60,000 bases of DNA from Membranipora membranacea (GCA_914767715.1 OU612065.1:2978001-3038000), one strand, 5' to 3'. Numbered from the stretch's first letter, positions 29,901 to 41,808 are shown. A program made the numbers and translations. The notes: generated by a model from the sequence alone, not told the origin.

Positions 29901-32403
29901 GAATCGCCTGCAACTGATATACCAGTAAATAAACCAGAATCGTCACCTGCTACTGTTATACCGGTAAATAAACCTGAATCACCTGCGACCGTTGACTCGG
30001 TAAATAAACCAGAATCGCCTGCAACTGTTATACCGATAAATGAACCAGAATCGCCTGCGACTGTTATATCGGTAAATATACCACATTTATCCGCAGCTAA
30101 TAAAGTTCCAGTGTTGTCAACTGTAGAGGTGGTGAGGACTGAAGAACCTCTCACATCTACAGCATCTGACGCTGTTGCTCAGGATCCTGTTATATTGTCA
30201 GTAGTGGAGCAGCCTGCAATCAGTAATGTTAAGCTCATCATGCCATCGCCCATCCCAACGACCTCACTGTCTAATGCTGGTGATAGTGCACTCGCTCAAC
30301 AAAACAAAAACCGTCCTTGTGTGTCTATTCTCAAAACTGCAGCAAACAGGCCGATACAGACTAAAGTCATTACTAGTGAGAAGTATGCGAGTGTGACACC
30401 GATCACAACAAAAGTCATCACCCCTGAAAACAAAATGTCTTTGGCCTCCCAAAAGTTACCACAGCCTATCATGCAGCAGGGTGGCAGGGCAGTGGAAACA
30501 ATATCCTATCTGATGAACAGCCAGCCCAATCTCATGAACAGTCAGCCAAACATGTCCAGTGTGCTGATGGCTGCTGCCAATGCTGCAAGTAATCGTCCAT
30601 ACTATGTAGTTCCATCGAATCCACAGCCTCCAAATTTTCTGAAAATACCAATATCTGTAAGTCAGCAACATGGTGGCAGCATAATTATCAACAAAGCTAA
30701 CCGTGTGGTACCCACAACGCTAGTTCTGTCTGGGCAAGGTGAGAAGCAGCACGTTTTGGTTGAAAGTAGGAATGAGAGACAAATTCAACAAACGCTTATA
30801 CAGCAGACACCTCAATTTGTAGAAGCTATATCTAAACCTCCGTACATCATATCCAAAGAGCCAGTTAATAATGGTGGAAAGTTTCAAATTAAATCAAGTG
30901 ATGTGAACAGCCCGCTTATACTTAAAAGCAAGTTGCATCAGCCGACAATAATGTCAACAAACCCGATGACCGCATCTGTGTCAATTTTATCCAACAACAC
31001 TCAGACAAAACCTTCCACAATGGTAATACACCCAATCCAGAAATTCGCACCTAAAATTGTACGAGGTCCCCAAATTGTCAACCTATCAGGTGTTCATGCT
31101 ACAACTAGTCACAAGCCTAAAGTTTTGACAGTCACTAAGAATGTCCTCAGTGAGCCTAAGGATCTACACCTTCCTGCTGTTACTATCATAAATAACCCAG
31201 CGGCACCAACTGTTCCTGTCACATTGTCAAAAGAATCTTTAGAAACAACTACTAGTAATGATCGTCCTGCCGAAATGTCTCCATTGACTGTGACTAGCCA
31301 GGAGAACGACCGTGTAAATAACTCTGTTAGAATAATTGCTGGAGCTGAAGTAGAGAATGCAGTGCCGCAAAATGAGAACAACTCCAAGGATGTTATAGCA
31401 AACTCTGTTACTCTCCATTGGATGCCAAATGGTGTAAGTGACGGTGAAACACATGAAACAGAGTCACTTAACTCTGGGGCCAATCCTGCAAGCATATCGC
31501 CTGTTTCAGTGAGCAGCTCAGTGTTGGATGTGCAAACTTCGCATGATCCGCTTAGCGGAACTCAACTTCCTCTCTCCTCCCCTACCAGTCAGCGTAAGAG
31601 TGGGCGAGTCAGAACACTTCGTTCACCTGATCCAGACTATGTCACACCAAGTAAAGGTAATGATATAAACTACTTCAGTAGCATTTTAATTAAAGCAAAT
31701 TTAGAATGCTTATTTAATACTGATGTCAAAATCTTCCTCCATATTACAGGAACTGAATGTGGCGTGTTTGCTTTGTTTGAGTATCAGCAGAAATATTTTA
31801 AATTGACCAGTTCATTCTATTAGATTTCTGAATTATTGGATATATTACACACTGATCACTAATTCTGACTGTCTTTGTCCTCTTTGGTTGTCAGGTCGGA
31901 AAAGGGGCGCTCAGCAGATGTCAGAAGATTCTACCACGTCGGAAACTGTACTGAATGTTGTAGCAGCCCCTGTTACTAAAAAGCCGAGTAAACCTGTTAA
32001 AGCAGAGTCTCTTGAGGCTGCTGCTGTCCCAATTTCACAAACCAATGGACCTACCTTGACCTCGCTTAAACGCAGTACTCGGTCATCTGGGGTGTCAGGT
32101 GAGCAAAAGACCTCAATCTTATTACCATAGTATTATTCAGCAGAATCTATCAGTTACAACATTTTCGATTTGGTTGGATTGAACCGACACTACTAGCCGG
32201 GGGGGGGATCTCTCAATGAGTGAGTGATTTGTGAGCGATTGCAATTTGGCTGTTTTTAATTGAAACACCCCACCTGCATAATTCTTTTCTTCATTCAACC
32301 CCTATCATCAACTGGAAAATTCTATCATGGATATGTGTATTTGATTTTAGATCACCAAGCTCTACCAAGTGGCTACAGAGAGAGAAAGCGTCCCAAAAGA
32401 TAG
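23976..32403 (+). CDS. NCOA6: NCOA6: nuclear receptor coactivator 6 (ASC-2/PRIP)
   Basis: Large, mostly disordered nuclear coactivator. In vertebrates it is a subunit of the ASCOM (KMT2C/KMT2D) histone methyltransferase complex. Exons: 23976-24128, 24540-24698, 24981-25138, 25538-26132, 26377-26772, 27062-27934, 29461-31656, 31895-32098, 32351-32403; all phases join, giving about 1595 codons. Identity rests on the conserved N-terminal block (TCKGDFYDPNFPDELETINK, VVKKVEPWNSVKVTLNIPK, GIMSLQMEG), very like vertebrate NCOA6. A basic stretch (QKQKTDRRPRKTGG) follows, and the Ser/Pro/Thr-rich body matches in character. An LxxLL-like LLASLF occurs at 25892-25909. The protein ends in basic patches (SGRVRTLRS, GRKRGAQQ, RERKRPKR-stop). 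The first exon here begins mid-codon, so one or more upstream exons with the true start are missing; Met at 23989 is an alternative start. Exon 29461-31656 carries a minisatellite. Confidence 0.85.
26870..26974 (+). other. Possible NCOA6 cassette exon (35 codons)
   Basis: In the intron 26773-27061, AG at 26868-26869 and GT at 26975 bracket 105 bases. They are open in exactly the phase needed by both neighbouring exons (split after the first codon base on each side), so inclusion adds 35 residues without a shift. The reading is acidic and helix-like (SKFDELQTLFLTLLYEFM, DEHLEYVEYFM). The polypyrimidine tract is weak and I know no counterpart in other species. Confidence 0.35.
28261..28743. mobile_element. 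483-bp hAT-like MITE with 8-bp target duplication
   Basis: Terminal inverted repeats begin CAAAGACTTAATGATAAACC on the left and end GGTTTATTATTAAGTCTATG on the right. The identical 8-mer GTTTGAAC flanks both ends (28253-28260 and 28744-28751). An 8-bp duplication is the hallmark of hAT transposons. No transposase is encoded. The same terminal sequences bound the larger element at 56218-57845. It sits in the NCOA6 intron 27935-29460. Confidence 0.8.
29497..29561 (+). repeat. 12-bp tandem repeat encoding Ala-Pro-Ser-Pro units in NCOA6
   Basis: About five copies of a CCCTCTCCAGCW-like unit at the start of the large exon give the peptide (APSP)n. The repeat is in frame and copy number is likely polymorphic. 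Confidence 0.8.
29704..30085 (+). repeat. 36-bp coding minisatellite in NCOA6 (VNKPESPATVIP units)
   Basis: About eleven imperfect tandem copies of a 12-residue unit with the consensus VNKPESPATVIP, one with a single-codon insertion (PESSPATV). Multiples of three preserve the frame. The antisense strand is also open through the array, which produces a spurious long minus-strand frame. Confidence 0.85.
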
Positions 32404-33664
32404 CAGTATGACAAGGTTATATTTTTTCTTTTGATGAACAAATTAAATGGAATTATGAATACAAATCATGGTCTACTTTTCACTGTCTTACCACATGCTG
32501 TCTGTTGTTTTCCTTAACGCTTGTCATAGCGTCCACTGTACAGCATTGATGCATGGACTGACCAGTGCAATTTCCCATCATGAATTTGTTGTAAAAAGAT
32601 TCTGTAGATAAATACCCTATAGTATGTAAATAATGTATACCTAAAATGTGCTGTCATGATGTTCTGCCTTTCAATTTTGATGAAATCCTTCATGAACTTG
32701 ATCTTCACTTGTGGCAGTAGCATCTAGAAAATATGTGTATGGCAAACTATTTTTACCTGCCGAAAAACATTTTTTGTATTTTTTTATTTATAGCAGGAAG
32801 AAGTGAAAAAAATTTCGTGATGATATATTTGATCTAAATCAGCGCTACAAATTGTTGGTCTTAGTGATGCATTCAATTTCTCACTGTGAATATTGTTAAT
32901 CCTCTTGTCTTTTCGGCAATTACTGTACCCTAGTTTTGAAGATTTATTTATCTTTTGATTTATTACACTGTAATAAACCTCCAAGAATTGAAATCAATAA
33001 ATAGATTTATTATAGTATGACCACTCTGACTGGTCTGATCTTGTCTTATTCTTGGTGAATTATAAGAGGGGATGTCAAATTGAAAATTTTCTGTTGAAAG
33101 AAGAAATGAGATAACTCACATTCTTATGAGGGTCATTTTTAGCTGTGTCACTAACTCCCTGGTGACAATGGCACACGCTGATGACATCTGGATTATATCA
33201 CCCTAGTCATTCGCCTGTCCTGATAGCTAATGGCAAAGCTTGTTCAACAACAAAGCTTGTTAAACAACTAAGCTTGTTGAGAAAAGCTACTTAGCCGTTG
33301 TCTACATAAGACCAACTGAGGTGAGAGGTTGAGTATCGCCTTACCTGTCTTGTCAAGATAGGCTATCAACAGGGAGTTTGTTACAGAAATACCTGGACTA
33401 GGTACCAGACGGAGTTGTGTCCCCTTAAAAGTTATATCGTATATTAGTCTGAGAAATGACTAGACAATTTTATTGTTATATCAGGAGCTCTTCATCACAA
33501 TCAAATATACAAGCATTGAAAGTTCTTGGTGAAGAGGTCAATGAAGAAAGAGCTGTTCCTCGGACTACAGAAAGTAGAAGAAAAAAAGCTCACTCATCTA
33601 TCTACATTTAATTATTTACAGCACCACATTTTATTGACTGAAAAGAAAAAAAAAACATCAAACA
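32404..33664. other. NCOA6 3' region and PSMB2 upstream region
   Basis: No gene. ATTAAA at 32442-32447 and AATAAA at 32972-32977 and 32997-33002 are candidate NCOA6 poly(A) signals. At 33238-33285 there are three near-copies of a 17-19-bp unit (AAGCTTGTTNAACAAC). The PSMB2 promoter should be in the last few hundred bases, but no motif stands out. Confidence 0.5.
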
Positions 33665-36600
33665 ATGGAGTGTCTAATAGGTGTAAAAGGCAAAGATTTT
33701 GTGATGGTTGCATCTGACACTAGCAATGCCAGGAGCATTGTGAGAATGAAAGATGGTAAGTTTAAGTAAGCAAGCTAACTTAATTATAATAATTAAACTA
33801 GCCAACTTACTAAAAACACACCAACTTAGTCCAACAAGCAGGAGTGTTGGTTATGCACATATTTATTGCACATAAAGAGTAGGACACTGTGACTATCTAA
33901 CTGAGGAACTGATTCCTAATATGAGGTGTTGAAATAGGCAGACAGCCAGCGGTACATTTTCAAATACTCTATATATATTTCTTTTGTGGCTGTTACCTAC
34001 CTGCAGGTCTCTTGGTGGGTTGTTGCTTGACCAGATGTATTTAGTGTATACACATCTAGAAGTCTTCTCACTGATAATGGTTGACAGTGACCAAAGCTGA
34101 TGACTTAGTTACTGGATCCCCTCCCCAGGGGCGTATATTCTAAAAAATTTCACTCACTGACTTTTTAGAGATGAGTATAATGATCGGGCGCAGCCCGATC
34201 CACACGTCGTTGGCGGGGAGGGTGTGGGAGGGGCGCTTAAGCGCTCTCCCACCACGGAAATTTTTGCATATCGGTAGCAAAATAAAAGTCTGAAAGATGG
34301 AAGATGCCCTTCAATACAACCAAATGGGAAGTCATCATCTTTGGCAACAACAGTAGAGTGCCGCCCACCTATACACTGGGTGGTGTCCACTTAAGTCTGT
34401 CCCAGAAACAACATACCTAGGTGTGACATTTCAGTCAGACCTGAAATTCAACAGACACATCACAGCCAAAGTGAATACTGCCAACAAAGTCCTAGGAAGT
34501 ATAAAGTTTGCTCTCCACAATGCCCCAGAGAAAGCCAAACTGCTGGCTTACACCAGTCTGTGCAGGCCTGTCTAAGAATATGCTGACACTCTCTGGGACC
34601 CAGCTGACAACTCTACAGCAGAAGAAATCGAGCTGACACAAAGCAAGGCCAAAGGCATAAAAGGAAGGCGCGGCATAACGGACGCACGCTCCCAACTAGA
34701 ACTCCAGCCCCTCAAAGACAGGAGAACCACAGACTCTCTTTGCTGATGAGAATCCTCTCTGATGAAGAAAAACATGAGGCCCTATCCTAAGCGTACGACG
34801 AGGTCATCAACAACCGAGCCAACGCCACCATGGTGACAAGAGCTGCTACGCGGGGAGAACCAACAGCAATTTTTGCTTCTTCCAAACTGTGTACAACAAC
34901 AGTTTTTTGCCCAGGACTGTAAGAGACCTGAGGCTTGGGCCATCCAATACTCAACACTAATGACGGCTATATGCTGTTACCCCTGCCTAAACCACTGGTT
35001 TTTTGCTCACGAATGGTAAATATATGAGGCACTCCCCTTTATGCCCTAGGGCTTTATTAGAGTGTTCTACAATCATCGAGGTAAGATTCGAGGTAAGATT
35101 CTACCATTATTATCCTCTACCAACGTGATCCCTGGTGGATATTGAGCCAATATCACCATATGTTTATGTAGCCTAAGGAGAGAAACTAACTGAAACACTG
35201 AATATAGGGCCACCGTGACCATAAGTGTTCTTATAAAGACAATAGTGTTATAGGCTGTTGTTCTAGCCTTTATACATAATACGCCAGGTTACTTAACTAT
35301 TAATAGATGGTTGAAGAGGTCATGCTGTTTTTATTACCTGCCTTCCCAACATGTACCGTTATTTCTACAGATGATGACAAAATGGTTCCACTTAGTGACA
35401 ATGTGCTGATGTTAGTTTGTGGAGACAATGGTGACTGTCTTCAGTTCTCCGAGTATATGGCCAAAAACATCCAGTTGTATAAAATGAGAAATGGCTATGA
35501 GCTTTCCCCTGATGCTGCAGCCAACTTCACGAGAAGAAACTTAGCGGAATCACTTCGTAGCAGAGTAAGATAATTCTTAGTTCATACAGCTCAATATCAA
35601 CCACAGAATGCAATGGCTGCTATATCATTCTGCAGAAGTGATCAAATTATTATATGACGCTACGTGATGCCAGTCCCTCATATCCGTTGCAAAGCACCCT
35701 GGTACTTCTTGTAAGCCAAGGACCTTCTGCTTGAACCAGAGGTTCCGATGTGCAATCCCACCATTCAGGAATTGAAACCAATCCCTGCTTGAAAAAGTTC
35801 ACTGTCTTGGGGGAGGTGATTGCTTGAAAATTCATAATTTTTTTCAGAATGCCTACCAAGTGAATCTGCTGATGGCTGGGTATGATGAGAAGACAGGACC
35901 AGGCTTGTATTACATGGATTATCTAGCATCAATGAATAAGCTGCCATTTGCAGTACATGGTTACGGATCATTTTTCTCCCTCAGTATCTTCGATCGATAT
36001 TACAAACCAGATCTTACCCAGGATGAGGCATATGAGATTCTCAATAAATGTGTCCAAGAGGTAACCGTAATTGTTATGGATATGCAGTTGATGAGAATTT
36101 CATGGGTGGCAAAATTGTACTTTATTGTAGATTGTAGGTGATGAATATCACTCTTTAGTTTAGTTTTAGTTTCTCAGTTTATCTAAAAACCCTCTGAGTA
36201 GAGGAATTTAGTCATTTTTAGCTGCTTAATCCTACATCCTGTGTTTTGAATATGACAAGAATTCGGAGTTTATGTCAACAATATAACAAAATTAGGGAGA
36301 AATAGGAAAATAAAGTGTGAAAACTTTTCGTATGTGCTGCCATATAAGCACATCAAAAATGGCGATGGGATTGAAAGTGTATTGCATGAAGTGTATTTTT
36401 GGAACCTTAAAATCTTTCCAGTAATATTCTCTAAATTCCAGTTTTGCCTAGAAATGAATTGTCCTCAGTGCGCTGTAACATTTATACCCTGAACCTATCA
36501 AAATGACTGTGTTGAAGGTGTCTAAAAGGGGGGGGGGGGGGTAGTGGCACCACATTAATTAGCACAGTTCCAAGTTACAAAGTTGTATGACAATCTGTGA

Positions 36601-36825
36601 GCTGTAGAAATAATCTGAATCAGCAATGCTGACTTACTGAGTCAATAAACTAAGAGTAGATATCCAATACCTATCTGACAACCAGGTTGATGATGATATG
36701 TTATTTTCTCATTATTACAGATACACAACAGGTTCCTGGTGAATTTGCCAAAATTCAAGGTGCGAGTTATCAACAAGAATGGTATAAAGTCATTAAAGGA
36801 TCTTAGCGGAGGAAAGGCTATATAA
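33665..36825 (+). CDS. PSMB2: PSMB2: 20S proteasome subunit beta type-2 (beta4)
   Basis: Structural, non-proteolytic beta subunit of the 20S core. Four exons: 33665-33755, 35371-35564, 35848-36060, 36721-36825. They close to exactly 200 residues (human 201). The protein starts [18 protein letters not shown] with no propeptide and no N-terminal catalytic threonine, as expected for beta4. Conserved blocks follow: [51 protein letters not shown] and AVHGYGSF. The C-terminus is [18 protein letters not shown]. Intron 1 (33756-35370) contains a LINE remnant. The gene converges on METTL18 with 167 bp between stop codons. AATAAA lies at 36916-36921. Confidence 0.97.
34183..34256. repeat. GC-rich patch with two small hairpins in PSMB2 intron 1
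   Basis: GATCGGGC-GCA-GCCCGATC and GGGAGGGGCGCTTAAGCGCTCTCCC are stem-forming motifs in a roughly 75-bp GC-rich island within AT-rich sequence, directly upstream of the LINE remnant. It may be part of that or another mobile element. Confidence 0.5.
34290..34925 (+). pseudogene. Decayed LINE reverse transcriptase fragment in PSMB2 intron 1
   Basis: Conceptual reading with several frame changes and stops gives [38 protein letters not shown] and [12 protein letters not shown]. This is the post-palm and thumb region of a Jockey/CR1-type reverse transcriptase. It is a different family from the copies at 16940 and 46853, judged by the motif spelling. No intact frame remains. Confidence 0.7.
36530..36541. 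repeat. Poly(G) run
   Basis: About twelve consecutive G in PSMB2 intron 3. Prone to length error in sequencing and potentially quadruplex-forming. Confidence 0.8.
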
Positions 36826-36915
36826 TAGACTTATCTGAACGTTATATTCAAGCATCAGTCTCTGTATTTACATCATTTACATATATATTATAAAAAATAA
36901 CACTATTATCAATTC

Positions 36916-36921
36916 AATAAA
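36916..36921 (+). terminator. PSMB2 poly(A) signal AATAAA
   Basis: Canonical hexamer about 90 bases after the PSMB2 stop codon, inside the short interval before the METTL18 stop on the other strand. Confidence 0.7.
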
Positions 36922-36992
36922 TGTGATGTGCTTCGGAAAAAGTCAGTCTGGTATTGCTGAAACTAAAGATTTGAAGCACTTAGTTTATCTCG

Positions 36993-39900
36993 TCACTTGT
37001 TATGTTTTCCTCTTTCACATCGTGTCAGTTTCAAAATGACGCATTTGAGATCTGCAAGAAAGATGGTTATTTCAATAAGAAACTTGTTGATCTTGAATTT
37101 GAACACACCTGCAGTCATGCTATATAATTGTTGTGACTGTGACATCATAACAATTACTACCAGATGACTACTCATGTGTCTGATTAATGAGAGACTTTGG
37201 GGCATGAATTGTTCCAATCTCCCTCTACTGTCTTAATCAGGGAGTCTGGTTTAATATGGGTGGCAATATGTAGTATAAGAGTTGCAGAAGATGTGAGATA
37301 TTTCTTGTATCTTCTAAAAGAGTTTTGAATGTCATCATTAATGGATCAATGGGCTTACTTTCATCAGTTGTCAACACCTGTTTCACTGAAAATACTCCCA
37401 AATTCACTACAAAGTCCTGAAAACTCTCCACTCCACCGCCAACTCCAAAGTAATGATATTTTGAGGCTAAATATCTGTTGACGCGATAAGGATACAGACA
37501 AGACATAGCATGTGGACTCAAAGTTCAGTCCGGATATCCAAAAGAATATGATTGTTGAAACAATAATCGGGCACCTCCCACAGAGGTAGGCTATGGTAGA
37601 TCAGCTAAGTGGCAAACGATAACAATAATAAACAATCAGTGTGTAAAAACTCTTTTAGAGGTCAGAGAATTGCGATTAAGCCATTAGTCTGGTGGCAGCC
37701 CCAACTTCCATTTAGATTTTGGGTGGACAGGGTTTGAAGGTTGTTACTGGTAGAGTTTTTCATGCTGATTGCAATGGTATTATTGTACCTTACACAAAGT
37801 TGCCCAATAGGCAGTTAGTTGCCAAAACGCTGCCGGCAAAAGGGAAAGTGATCGAAAATGATGATACGGTTTCAAAACATCCATAATCAGAAAGAGCATG
37901 TCATAATTAGTGGATCTACAAGTTTGCATGGGTCTGCTATAATAAATAACGGAGATGCGGCCGACAAAAGTTGCAATACCCCCTTATATCACCTGCATAT
38001 AACCATCATGCCGGCAACTTAGTGTAAGGTACAATATTGCCATTGCGATCAGCATGAAAAAATCTACCAGGAACAATTTTCAAAGCCTATCCATCCAAAA
38101 TCGTAAATGAAGTTGCATATCTAGCCACATTTTGCGTAAGCTGCCACCAGACTACATTGGAATCTGTCTTCGAATAATATGCCCCTATTTAATATTGTAC
38201 TTTACCCTCCGTAAATGGTCTAAACACACTGACAGCAGTTTCAACCTCAGCGGCTCCTCGGTTTGATTTTATATGCAAATTAACCCTCTACCAATGAGGT
38301 GAGGCTTACATTTCAGCAATGTGACGTCATGCAAACTGCTGTGCACTTTGAGGTTGCAACCGCTGATCAAATGGCTGAGGATCAGCTGAGGTTACTCTCA
38401 GTATATATTTATCAATGGTGACATTGCGCAAACCTCAGAGTTTATTTTGAGCATTATTGTTTCCCGATCTATAGCAGTCGTTTAGTTGTCCACTTTTATT
38501 CATTTGGGAAAGGATACATTGAGCCACCATCCATACAACATGCTTCAAATATATTGTGTTGTTTCTCATATGACAAGGTGTTGTATATGGTCTCTGAGGC
38601 GAGTATATAATCAAATCTGCAACACACAATAACAGCGGTGAGGTCATCAATTTATTTTAAACCACATGCAGTTTGAAGAGAGTGGAGCAAGAAAAAATTT
38701 GTAAATATCCAGTATTTTACACAGTTCATGGAGTGGGATGATTTGCCCATCATGCTGTAGCCAAACAAGCCTGATACCAATCTGGCACAATAAAAAATGA
38801 GCGGACATGCATTCACAACCTGCAAGTTACCTGTGAGAACACCTATGGACTGGTAAATAAATTCAGGGTACCTGCGCTTTTGACCCTGCATGGCTTCATT
38901 GAAGTGCCTCCAATCTCCTGAAAAATACTGGCATCTCTTGAGCAGGTCCTCTTTACCTTGGCATGTTAACCTGGTATTAGGTATCGTCACATCCTCTATT
39001 ACATCTCGATTCTAAAAATGTAGGTAAACATCTTTAATTAGAGAAATTCAATTTTTATCTTGTTATAAGTATTTAGATGAATTTTTTATAATTTTACATA
39101 ATCGCTTACCGTTTACCAGTTAATTCAAACGTTCCATGACGATGACATGAAATGAGCTGTTATGATTAGGATATATCTACTATCTACTATCACTATTGGT
39201 AGATCATATTTTTGTGCATCGATAGAATCATCAGGTTAACTACATGAAATTCATAACCCTTTTCACTACCTTAAATGAGTCTTCATATTAAGCATATAGG
39301 CATAAAATAAATTTCATTAGCACTGCGATAGCTGGCAATTTATTGAGGAGTAAGAACTTTGAGTGAACACATTGTTAAAACTGATTAAAGTTGATCGTGT
39401 GACAAAATATTGGCTCGAATGAAGTAGTGAAAGTAGTGTGAGTAAGTAATGAAGTAGTATGGGATGTATTAAACTTACGTAATCTTGGAATGTAACAGCA
39501 GCACCATTCATTAGACAATATAGTCCAGGGATTCCACTTCCACATCCGATCTAAATAATATATAATAATAAAGCCATTATGGTATTGTGTAATAAAGCTT
39601 TTTATGTAGTGAACTACAAGGTCTGTACGTTGAACATAGCTAGACTTTCATTGTATGTCTAATTTATTATTATCTTGATTTCGAACTATTGATTCAATCA
39701 TCAAAATGTTTAAAAGAAAAATTGAAAATAACTATGTAAATTTCGTCTAATGATTGATAAAAATACGGAAATTAAAATATGGTCTTTATTATTTATTGGA
39801 TATTCTGCATCGCCTGCAGTACATTGTAACAGTGAGCTGCAACACTCTGCTGAATATTCTAGCAGATCAGCAACATGAAGTTGGGAGCAGTTAATGGAGA

Positions 39901-41808
39901 ACAGATTGAGCAGATTTAGCAAAATAAGCACATCTTTCCACTGTTACAGCTTGTAATCAAACAATACCACCTAATACAGACCTCCAACACTTGTTTTCCC
40001 TGAAGGGCTTCTGATGAAAGGTTCTCTGAGAGATAATCTAAGAGATAGAATGAACACTCCCAAGTTTTCCTCCCACCTTCAAAAACAAAACATACTTGAT
40101 TGTCTATAAATTAACTAAAGCATTAAAAAAGAAGAGGGCAGTCACATTAATTTAACGAACATATTTTCAATGTAACTGGAAGAACCCATAAACCGGTCTA
40201 TCGTCTGTATATGATAGTCTCGTATTATAACAATTTGAGCAGAAGGCATTGAGAATGGAGCATACATCAATACAAAATCATAGCATGTGCCTTTTAGTGG
40301 ACAATAACTGTTTGGCCTCCAGTTGTAAATAAATCAGTTCTAGCAAAGATTGAAAATATAACACAATATGACAGATAGCAACATGCTATGTGATATCAAA
40401 GTGCTATTGGGTCAATCAGTTGGTGCATTCTCTGCTCATTACACATTGTCAGATGTCAGTCTGGGCATTACATGTGTACAATAAACTTAATATTTGTTGC
40501 CCCTTTTCATCAAAACCTAAGATCATACCATAGATAGATATTATAATAAATTGAAATGTTGATACTGGATGTCTTCACTGATAATTTGCTAAAAAAAACT
40601 TAGAATCTGTTGCCTCTGATGCAAATGGCATAAATCTCACCTTCATAAACCCCAGGTATGAGATCTGTATGTGCTCCATTGTCAGCGTGATGGCTCTCAT
40701 CAGCCTGCTGTGTGTATTTAATATGTTGACCATCATTTATCTTTATCTGCACAAAATTAGTCTGTTGATCGACAATTTTCTAAAAGTGAGAGCACAAGCA
40801 AAAACAATCAAACCAAATGAGATTAATCAATGGAACATTTCCTCTTTTTTAGATGTCCATATAGATGTAGATGCCAAGGCAAACACATCTGCTCGTAGAG
40901 CAAAAATAGATAAATATAGGCCATCCAAGTGTAGAACAACCAAAAGACAAAATACCTTTTTTGAATTTTATATGCGATTTTTTAACTAATGCAGCTCAGA
41001 CTCCTTTTATTTTTATTTTTCCATGTATGTGCTGTACATACGATGCTATCAACCTATCACAGGATGGATATTAGAATTTAGGCAATAAACAAACTTCAAA
41101 CTTCAAAACACATGTTTACCAGACCATTTGAGCTGGGGTAAGGAAATGTTTTGAAAAGAGGTGTTTATTTCAATACATAAAATTTATCATGACAAGGAAA
41201 TTCCACAATCAACTCATCAAAACTGTCATCAAAACAGTAAAGCTAAATATTTGAGATGCTGCTAAATGTAATGCTTCAAACTAGGCTGGAACCAGAGGTA
41301 CTTTCATTGTCGCAACTTTTGATCAAATAGTATTATATAATTGTGACTGCAACCAAGTGAGAGATCCATGGCAGATAGCGGAACTCAACTCATAAGAATT
41401 CATGTTTTGTGAGATAGCAGAGGCAGAACAAGTCATATCTCTTTGCGTGAAGTTATTTTTCTCCAACTGGAATCTCTCGTTTTGAGGGGAAGCAAATGAA
41501 GACAAAGGGATTTAACCTGAACTTTGCACTTACACTTAACTTTTTAGACAGTTTCACCTCTACACATTGAATTTCCTCTGTCAGTTCTATGATCAAAAAA
41601 AATGATGTCAGTAAACATGGCAGTCAAATAACGACTATGATTCAGGTAGCTTGATTATTGAGTAATGCATACCAAGATGTTAATAGTGCAGTCCAAGTCA
41701 ATTCAATAGTGTGATAACGTCTTGCTCATTACCTTTGGAAGAAGCAGTATCAGTCAACATTTCCTGATCACCAATATCCTCATTGAAAAATGAAAACTTG
41801 AATGCCAT
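36993..41808 (-). CDS. METTL18: METTL18: protein-histidine N-methyltransferase
   Basis: Seven-beta-strand SAM-dependent methyltransferase; the human enzyme modifies a histidine of ribosomal protein RPL3. Nine exons on the minus strand: 41808-41733, 41586-41534, 40779-40641, 40076-39982, 39550-39479, 39011-38872, 38616-38518, 37474-37359, 37108-36993. Phases close exactly to 301 residues (human 372; the difference is mainly in the variable N-terminal part). The start MAFKFSFFNED matches the family. Key motifs are LIPGVYEGGRKTWECSF, the SAM-binding IGCGSGIPGL (about 122-131), FQDYNRDVIEDVTIPN, RFDYILASETIYN and ASKYHYFGVGGGV. The last exon extends some 10-15 residues past the family's usual end at EIT. 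Introns hold a LINE tail (40858-41090) and a foldback element (37685-38154). It is tail-to-tail with PSMB2. Confidence 0.93.
37685..38154. mobile_element. 470-bp inverted-repeat MITE in METTL18 intron
   Basis: Ends are TAGTCTGGTGGCAG and CTGCCACCAGACTA. The inverted arms extend imperfectly for about 130-150 bp, for example TTTTTCATGCTGATTGCAATGG against CCATTGCGATCAGCATGAAAAA, and TTGTACCTTACAC near each inner edge. CAT flanks both ends, so a 3-bp target duplication is possible but weak. No coding capacity is seen. It lies between METTL18 exons 7 and 8. Confidence 0.75.
40858..41100 (+). mobile_element. 3' end fragment of a CR1/Jockey-group LINE
   Basis: The open frame ends with SARRAKIDKYRPSKCRTTKR and QNTFFEF, matching the tail of the copy at 16940-17647 (CRTTKLQNSFFYNF). 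A stop codon is followed by about 100 bp of 3' UTR closing in a short tandem tail (AAACTTC)n. It is strongly 5' truncated and sits in METTL18 intron 2 on the strand opposite to the gene. Confidence 0.7.

Noticed and set aside
29645-30154. Long minus-strand open frame (169 codons) with repeated Val-Ala-Gly-Asp-Ser
   Set aside because: It is the antisense reading of the NCOA6 36-bp minisatellite. Repeat periodicity in multiples of three keeps both strands open.
31751-31823. Possible alternative terminal exon of NCOA6 after ATATTACAG, in phase, ending in TAG
   Set aside because: The acceptor is acceptable and the phase fits, but the peptide is unlike NCOA6 tails, whereas exons 31895-32098 and 32351-32403 give the expected basic C-terminus. 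No further support.
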